A stretch of DNA of 43,867 nucleotides from a virus. Position numbers and translations under genes: made by a program. Within the stretch, counting starts at the first letter, position 1; each line of letters begins with the position of its first letter. Below the pieces are notes generated by a model, which was not told where the DNA came from, did no database searches, and saw only the letters and a list, made by a program, of their open reading frames with translations. Shown piece after piece: positions 39,669 to 43,867 of the stretch. The DNA lies in the IMG/VR virus record IMGVR_UViG_3300025132_000083, positions 1-43,867 of that record. One strand, written 5' to 3'.

Positions 39669-40019
39669 TCAAAGATTTCCGTAAACTCTTACTCTAATGA
39701 ATCCCAAATCGGAATTAGCCGATTCAGCACCCGAACTAGCAGTAGTTCCTACTAGAGAGAAAGAACTTGCACTTTCATAAGCACCCGCAGTGCTTAATTC
39801 CACAACGAATCTTTCAGCGGCAACTCCGGATGCCGTTTCAGCACCCGTAATCATAACTGCATTGATTGTGCTTAGTCCTAGAGAAGACGCAGAAATTACT
39901 TCTCCATCTTCTGTGTATGAAGTAATCTCAATGTTTGCATCTACGAAATACTCATCTCCGGAAACTCTTGGCCTTGTCTGTCCTTTATGGTCAGCCAACA
40001 ATGTTACAGTGTGTGTCAA
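39669..40019 (-). CDS. Putative capsid decoration/head protein, 116 aa
   Basis: A small beta-rich protein (THTVTLLADHKG, YFVDANIEITSY, RFVVELSTAG, GFIRVRVYGNL), encoded directly after the major capsid gene, where head decoration proteins usually lie. Function is inferred from position and fold type. Confidence 0.6.
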   Translation of the reverse strand: MTHTVTLLADHKGQTRPRVSGDEYFVDANIEITSYTEDGEVISASSLGLSTINAVMITGAETASGVAAERFVVELSTAGAYESASSFSLVGTTASSGAESANSDLGFIRVRVYGNL

Positions 40020-40029
40020 TTAAAACACC

Positions 40030-41391
40030 TCACTGTACGTTGGTAATCTTACCTTGACCCTTAAAGAATGAACAGCCCATTTCACCGATAGTGCGATAAA
40101 GTGCTTGGTTTCCTAGACGACCGACACCGAATGGGTTTCCGTTAGTGATACCATCTTCAAAGTATTGTGTAGGTTTCATAACTGCCAACCATAGATGGTC
40201 AGTGTCAAGGAATAGCAAGTCACTTAGTTTTGTGCTTGCGTTTCCTGTAGAAGCCATATCCTTACAAGGAATTAGTGGGATATCGTAGTATGTTGCTACT
40301 CTGAATCCAACTTCTGCACCCTTTACTCCACGAATACCATTTACAGTAGGAACTATTTCCTTTCTGTCCATGAATCTTTCTTGGCTTTGCAATAGGTCTG
40401 CGACTGCTTGAATAGTGTCATATCCAGTTAGAATTACCTTTGGAGAACCGCCAGCAATTCGTAGGTTGCGAATCATGTTGTTCAATAGTGTTAGAGTTAG
40501 TGAACGAACATCGCCACTAGCGTATCCGCTTCCAAAGTCTACTTCTGAATCTAGGAAAGAAGCAGCATTAAATCTTTCATCACCATAGAGTTTACCCAAG
40601 TTGTTTGTTGCACTTGTAGTATCAGTAGCAATAACTCCACCATCAATTGCCAAAAGTTCTGCACGACTTGTAACAATCTTGTTTAGGGAAGTGTAGTTTC
40701 TCTCGATGTTTTCTAGACGACCTGTAGATTGGTTTGTTGATTCACCGTAATGCTCTAGTGGCATTAGTAGCATCATGTTTTGTGCTTCTGCGTGAGCAAT
40801 TCCCATATCTTCTCTCATTTGCGCTCTGATGTCTCCAATACCGTCATCAATTGCTGCCATCTCCATTGCCAATTCGCTGAAATCGAATTGATGTGCAACA
40901 GTCTTTGGACTCATAAACAATTGTGCGTATGTTGGAGCCATAGAACCTAGTCCGTCAGCAGCAGTAGATAGTCCAGCGTTTTCTGGAACACCACCAATAG
41001 CGTCTGCGGCTGGTGTATCTTCTCCAATACCGGAGTTTGCGGCGTCTGAATCATTTACAATTGCTTCTGCTAGAGTGTTACCGGAGCCACCAAAAGGTCT
41101 GCTCTTTAGAACTCTCCATCCGGAGGAACTGTATGGTCTCTTTGAAATCATTGATAGTGCGTTTACTTCACGATTTAGCATAGACCAAACTTTCTGTCCG
41201 TAAAGAACATTGTAAAGTCCGGTTGCGGTAATTCCAGTAACTCCCGATGCCGCCGTATCAGCGATATCGTGAGCAGTGTGTAATCCTTGAACTACCCCTG
41301 CTTGCTTTAGAATATCATTGCCGCCGAATGCGCCACCAATTCCGTATGTCTGTGCTTCTAAGTCTCTAATTGTGTTTACATATCCTGCCAT
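40030..41391 (-). CDS. Major capsid protein, HK97-fold type, 453 aa
   Basis: GGGGTGA precedes the start. The N-arm, a long Ala/Gly-rich loop region, the spine helix region (FDFSELAMEMAAIDDGIGDIRAQMRED), P-domain-like sheets and helix (TLTLLNNMIRNLRIAGGSPKVILTG) and the C-terminal A-domain strands (YYDIPLIPCKDM, DLLFLDTDHLWLAVMKP) fit HK97-type capsid proteins. It follows a protease-scaffold gene, the standard order. No delta-domain-like leader is needed because the scaffold is separate. Confidence 0.85.
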   Translation of the reverse strand: MAGYVNTIRDLEAQTYGIGGAFGGNDILKQAGVVQGLHTAHDIADTAASGVTGITATGLYNVLYGQKVWSMLNREVNALSMISKRPYSSSGWRVLKSRPFGGSGNTLAEAIVNDSDAANSGIGEDTPAADAIGGVPENAGLSTAADGLGSMAPTYAQLFMSPKTVAHQFDFSELAMEMAAIDDGIGDIRAQMREDMGIAHAEAQNMMLLMPLEHYGESTNQSTGRLENIERNYTSLNKIVTSRAELLAIDGGVIATDTTSATNNLGKLYGDERFNAASFLDSEVDFGSGYASGDVRSLTLTLLNNMIRNLRIAGGSPKVILTGYDTIQAVADLLQSQERFMDRKEIVPTVNGIRGVKGAEVGFRVATYYDIPLIPCKDMASTGNASTKLSDLLFLDTDHLWLAVMKPTQYFEDGITNGNPFGVGRLGNQALYRTIGEMGCSFFKGQGKITNVQ

Positions 41392-41403
41392 TTAAATCAC
41401 CCC

Positions 41404-42048
41404 TCAATTTCCAGCAAGCCTGTTTAAGTCGGCCCAAGACATGTTTGCTACATCATCCATAGATGGTAGTGCAACTGATTTTGGTTGCTGTGCTTTGAGA
41501 ATAGTTTCTTTTTCTACAGTAAAGGACTTTCGCAATTCTGCTAGTTCTTCCTTTAGTGCAGATACTTCGCTCTTTGCGTCATAGTTTTGCTTTGAAATAA
41601 TATCTGTTCTTGTAGATACTTCGTTCTTGAATCGTGCCTCGAAAGACTTTGCTAGATTGTCATATGCAATCTTTTCTAGTTGTTCTGCTCTGAACTCAAC
41701 GTATGCTTTCTCAATGTTTGCAGGAGAAAGGTTTAGTGAAGAAATTTCATCATTTCCAAAGGACTTGACTACTGTTTGCGGTTGATGCTTTGGCTTTCCG
41801 CCTTCTATTACAACACGACTTGGGTTATCTCCGATTTCTACTCCGGCCCCGTCAACAGTAGGAACATATCCCTTTGTTTCGGCATCTGTGTATTCCATCA
41901 ATTCTTCGTCCATCATTTCTTCGTCCATCATTTCTGCGTCTTCCATAGCCGCAGGAGATTTCTCTGTTTCTTCTTCCTTCCTCAAAGAATTGACTTCCTC
42001 TAGTAGAGTGTCAAGTTCTCCAAGTGCCTTTTCTAATTTTTCGCTCAT
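41404..42048 (-). CDS. Nested scaffold protein, 214 aa (internal start)
   Basis: An in-frame ATG at 42048 has AAGGTGA at ideal distance and begins MSEKLEKALGELD, right at the boundary between protease and scaffold. In lambda (C/Nu3) and other phages the scaffold is made from just such an internal start. The product is coiled coil and acidic, ending with helical domain and SMDDVANMSWADLNRLAGN. Confidence 0.65.
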   Translation of the reverse strand: MSEKLEKALGELDTLLEEVNSLRKEEETEKSPAAMEDAEMMDEEMMDEELMEYTDAETKGYVPTVDGAGVEIGDNPSRVVIEGGKPKHQPQTVVKSFGNDEISSLNLSPANIEKAYVEFRAEQLEKIAYDNLAKSFEARFKNEVSTRTDIISKQNYDAKSEVSALKEELAELRKSFTVEKETILKAQQPKSVALPSMDDVANMSWADLNRLAGN

Positions 42049-42573
42049 ATTTTCACCTTCTTGTTTCAAAATATCAAATTTCGCTTCCGGATTAATTCCT
42101 TTTTCGCATATTGTTACTTCATGTAATTCCAACTTACTGATTTCACTATATTCTCCTAGTTCATCATGTTGTTTTTTTACTTTCTGTAACGCTTGCCCCC
42201 CTATGCTAAAAGACCTTAATGTTCCTTTGCGAATTCCTCTTCCAATTTCTTTGGCTTTTTCGATGTCATCTCTTAATTTTATTACTACAAAAAACCCAAC
42301 ATCATCAACTTCTGTTTTCCATAGTTTCCCATTTTTATCTCTATAAGATTTTACTACTTCTCCTACTTGCACATTTGAGTGATTAGTCATTACATTTCTA
42401 AACTTGGCATTCTCCATGTATTTTTGTACTGCATCTTCTAGTGCTTTGAGTGTAATTAAATCATTTTGCTTATCCACGATTTCTATGCTTGCATATCCCC
42501 CAATCATTAAATCGCTTTGGCTTTTGAGTATATGAAAGTCCATTTCGCTTTTCGCTATAACAGCACTGCTCAT
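41404..42573 (-). CDS. Prohead protease (XkdF/S78-like) fused to scaffold, 389 aa
   Basis: Start at ATG 42573, with GAGG four bases upstream; an in-frame TTG at 42582 is an alternative. The N-terminal about 170 residues carry the serine protease pattern: GGYASIEIVDKQNDLI, TNHSNVQVGEVV (His65) and LRSFSIGG (Ser121 or Ser123). Next comes a coiled-coil, acidic segment with a MMDEEMMDEE run, and a C-terminal helical domain, as in scaffolds. The protease matures the capsid and removes the scaffold. An internal start at 42048 would give the scaffold alone. Confidence 0.82.
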   Translation of the reverse strand: MSSAVIAKSEMDFHILKSQSDLMIGGYASIEIVDKQNDLITLKALEDAVQKYMENAKFRNVMTNHSNVQVGEVVKSYRDKNGKLWKTEVDDVGFFVVIKLRDDIEKAKEIGRGIRKGTLRSFSIGGQALQKVKKQHDELGEYSEISKLELHEVTICEKGINPEAKFDILKQEGENMSEKLEKALGELDTLLEEVNSLRKEEETEKSPAAMEDAEMMDEEMMDEELMEYTDAETKGYVPTVDGAGVEIGDNPSRVVIEGGKPKHQPQTVVKSFGNDEISSLNLSPANIEKAYVEFRAEQLEKIAYDNLAKSFEARFKNEVSTRTDIISKQNYDAKSEVSALKEELAELRKSFTVEKETILKAQQPKSVALPSMDDVANMSWADLNRLAGN

Positions 42574-42614
42574 TTTCCTCAACCCCTTCTTTTTTACTTT
42601 TGGTATTTAACACT

Positions 42615-43867
42615 TTATTCTTTTTCCGGATTTATTACTAATTTGGAATACTTATCTTTATTAATATTCCAAAGGCCTTCATCTCCTTCTTTATCAGCAG
42701 GAGTTTGCTTATATCCAGTCCAAGCCAACCACATCTCATTTTCATCTACAGGGACAACTCTTACATGTAATTTAGTTTCGAACTTATTTCCTTTTAAGAA
42801 ATATTCGTGATATCCTGTCCTTTGAACACCCAATTCTATTTCCCCTTCATCTACAACAGTTCCATCTATAGGAGGAGTAGTTGCTACTTGTGCAGGGAAT
42901 TTGCCTGCTTTTCCAAATAAATTGAATATATCATCATCTGAATTAATGTCAATAGTCCAAGACATTGTAGTGTCTTTTAATTTAATTACTAAATTTAAAT
43001 CGTCATCTTTTCTAGAATAAATTTTGAAACCCCCCGTTCTATATTCTGATGGAGTTTTATAGGATTCTTCTTCCATCATTATTTTATCACTGTCTGCAAA
43101 AAATTTCCTAGTATTAGAATCAAAACTTATTCCGTCCCTATTATTAAACCAATCTTTTATCCTATCCTGTTTACTTTCTAATACATTGTCGTATAATCGC
43201 CCGTGTTCTCTAACTAAGAAATTATGTAAATCTCTAATATTCAAAGGCTGATTTTTTAACTTCTGAAATACCGCTACTGTTAATTCGCTTTGCTTAGTTT
43301 TCATTATGTTTTCAGCATCAGTCTTCCACGAATCTAAATTCATCATGGCATGTTTAGACATTAGATTATCCTTTTCGAATTCATATAGAGAAAACCCGTT
43401 CATAGATTTTAAAATGGCTTCTCCATGAATGTGGTCTGTAATCAGAATGCCTTTCTTTAAGGCTTTAGCCTTAAACTTTAAACTAGGCTTAGTATCCTTA
43501 GAAAGTAGTTCTAGAGTAACTACTTTTTCCGGCATTTCGACTTCCGGTATTTCTATAGCAACTGCATTGTAAATAGTAAACTTGTCTTCAGAACCCTTGA
43601 CTTCATCTACCTTTACTCTTAGGATTTCTCCAATATCAACATCTAATTTAGTATTATTTGCCTTACCAACATTCATGTATTTTTTACCATTAATTTCTTG
43701 ACCTTCATCTACAGGCCCTGCACCTAATGTATAAGAGAACATATTGGATTTAGTTTTCTTTTTATCTAAAACAATTAAATCTAAATCTACAAACTTCTTC
43801 CACTTAATCCACTTAGGATTCTTTTTCGTTCCTATAAAATATGTTGATTCAATGTCTTTGATAACTA
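42615..43867 (-). CDS. DNA-ligase-like fusion protein, C-terminal part (5' end outside window)
   Basis: The frame stays open to the window edge. Near the edge, VIKDIESTYFIGTKKNPKW and IKWKKFVDLDLIVLD match the end of ligase motif IV and motif V (WxKWK). An OB-like segment follows (KLDVDIGEILRVKVDEV). The last about 130 residues (LNLVIKLKDTTMSWTIDI, then HEYFLKGNKFETKLHVRVV and MWLAWTG) resemble the fold of LigD-type phosphoesterase domains but without the His-Tyr-Asp signature, so that part is probably not active. Such a protein next to prohead protease and capsid is unexpected. Whether it ligates DNA cannot be judged without motif I. Confidence 0.65.
   Translation of the reverse strand, partial: VIKDIESTYFIGTKKNPKWIKWKKFVDLDLIVLDKKKTKSNMFSYTLGAGPVDEGQEINGKKYMNVGKANNTKLDVDIGEILRVKVDEVKGSEDKFTIYNAVAIEIPEVEMPEKVVTLELLSKDTKPSLKFKAKALKKGILITDHIHGEAILKSMNGFSLYEFEKDNLMSKHAMMNLDSWKTDAENIMKTKQSELTVAVFQKLKNQPLNIRDLHNFLVREHGRLYDNVLESKQDRIKDWFNNRDGISFDSNTRKFFADSDKIMMEEESYKTPSEYRTGGFKIYSRKDDDLNLVIKLKDTTMSWTIDINSDDDIFNLFGKAGKFPAQVATTPPIDGTVVDEGEIELGVQRTGYHEYFLKGNKFETKLHVRVVPVDENEMWLAWTGYKQTPADKEGDEGLWNINKDKYSKLVINPEKE

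Noticed and set aside
41888-42346. A 152-residue + strand frame antisense to the protease gene
   Set aside because: Low-complexity Ser-rich translation with no ribosome binding site; it mirrors the codon bias of the real gene on the - strand.
2-43867. Both window edges carry ligase-like sequence, suggesting a circular genome or a terminal repeat
   Set aside because: The two proteins have different sequences and domain layouts and lie on opposite strands, so they are not copies of one gene.

Overview
The window looks like part of the genome of a tailed double-stranded DNA virus (head-tail, Caudoviricetes-like) that infects an archaeon. The replication genes are archaeal in type: an ATP-dependent DNA ligase, RFC-like clamp loader, PCNA-like clamp, family B DNA polymerase, PriS-like primase, ERCC4/XPF-like nuclease and an MCM/DUF3987-like helicase. 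The other half encodes an HK97-type capsid, prohead protease, tape measure and tail. AT-rich DNA, GGTGA/GAGGTGA ribosome binding sites and a near-complete archaeal replisome resemble what is published for viruses of marine Group II Euryarchaeota (magroviruses). That host assignment is inference; no host marker or tRNA gene was seen.

Layout: positions 1-17050 are all on the + strand and form a tightly packed replication and accessory block with many ATGA/TAATG overlaps. The order is ligase (5' end outside the window), LAGLIDADG-like protein, RFC large-like, RFC small, a putative OB-fold ssDNA-binding protein, Sak4/RadA-like ATPase, PCNA, PolB N-terminal part, nine small genes, PolB C-terminal part, Cas4-like Fe-S nuclease, primase, a PIP-box micropeptide, ERCC4 nuclease, helicase, DnaQ-like exonuclease and small zinc or membrane proteins. 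A C(UUCG)G-capped hairpin with a T run ends this block. A short AT-rich gap of about 135 bp separates it from the second block.

Positions 17222-43867 are all on the - strand, so the two blocks converge. In the direction of transcription (right to left) they encode: a ligase-like fusion protein (5' end outside the window), prohead protease with a nested scaffold, major capsid protein, small head or decoration proteins, two membrane proteins with a membrane-anchored Arf-like GTPase, unknown structural proteins, a head-tail connector, a tail-completion candidate, tail tube, an AT-hook peptide, tail-assembly chaperones with a likely -1 frameshift, tape measure, a 2421-residue tail hub/baseplate protein, and fibre and adhesin proteins. 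Terminase and portal are not present and presumably lie beyond the right edge.

How the genes fit together: PCNA, both RFC-like subunits, PolB, primase, helicase, ligase and the ssDNA-binding protein would make a largely self-sufficient replisome. PIP-box-like motifs on the RFC large-like protein, on PolB and on a separate 28-residue peptide suggest clamp-centred coordination. The strongest oddities are: PolB split exactly before motif C by a 1.76 kb cassette flanked by a 9-bp direct repeat that supplies the start codon of the second half; a stand-alone double PIP-box peptide overlapping the XPF-like nuclease gene; an Arf/SR-beta-like GTPase in the virion gene cluster; and a DNA-ligase-like fusion protein in the head module.
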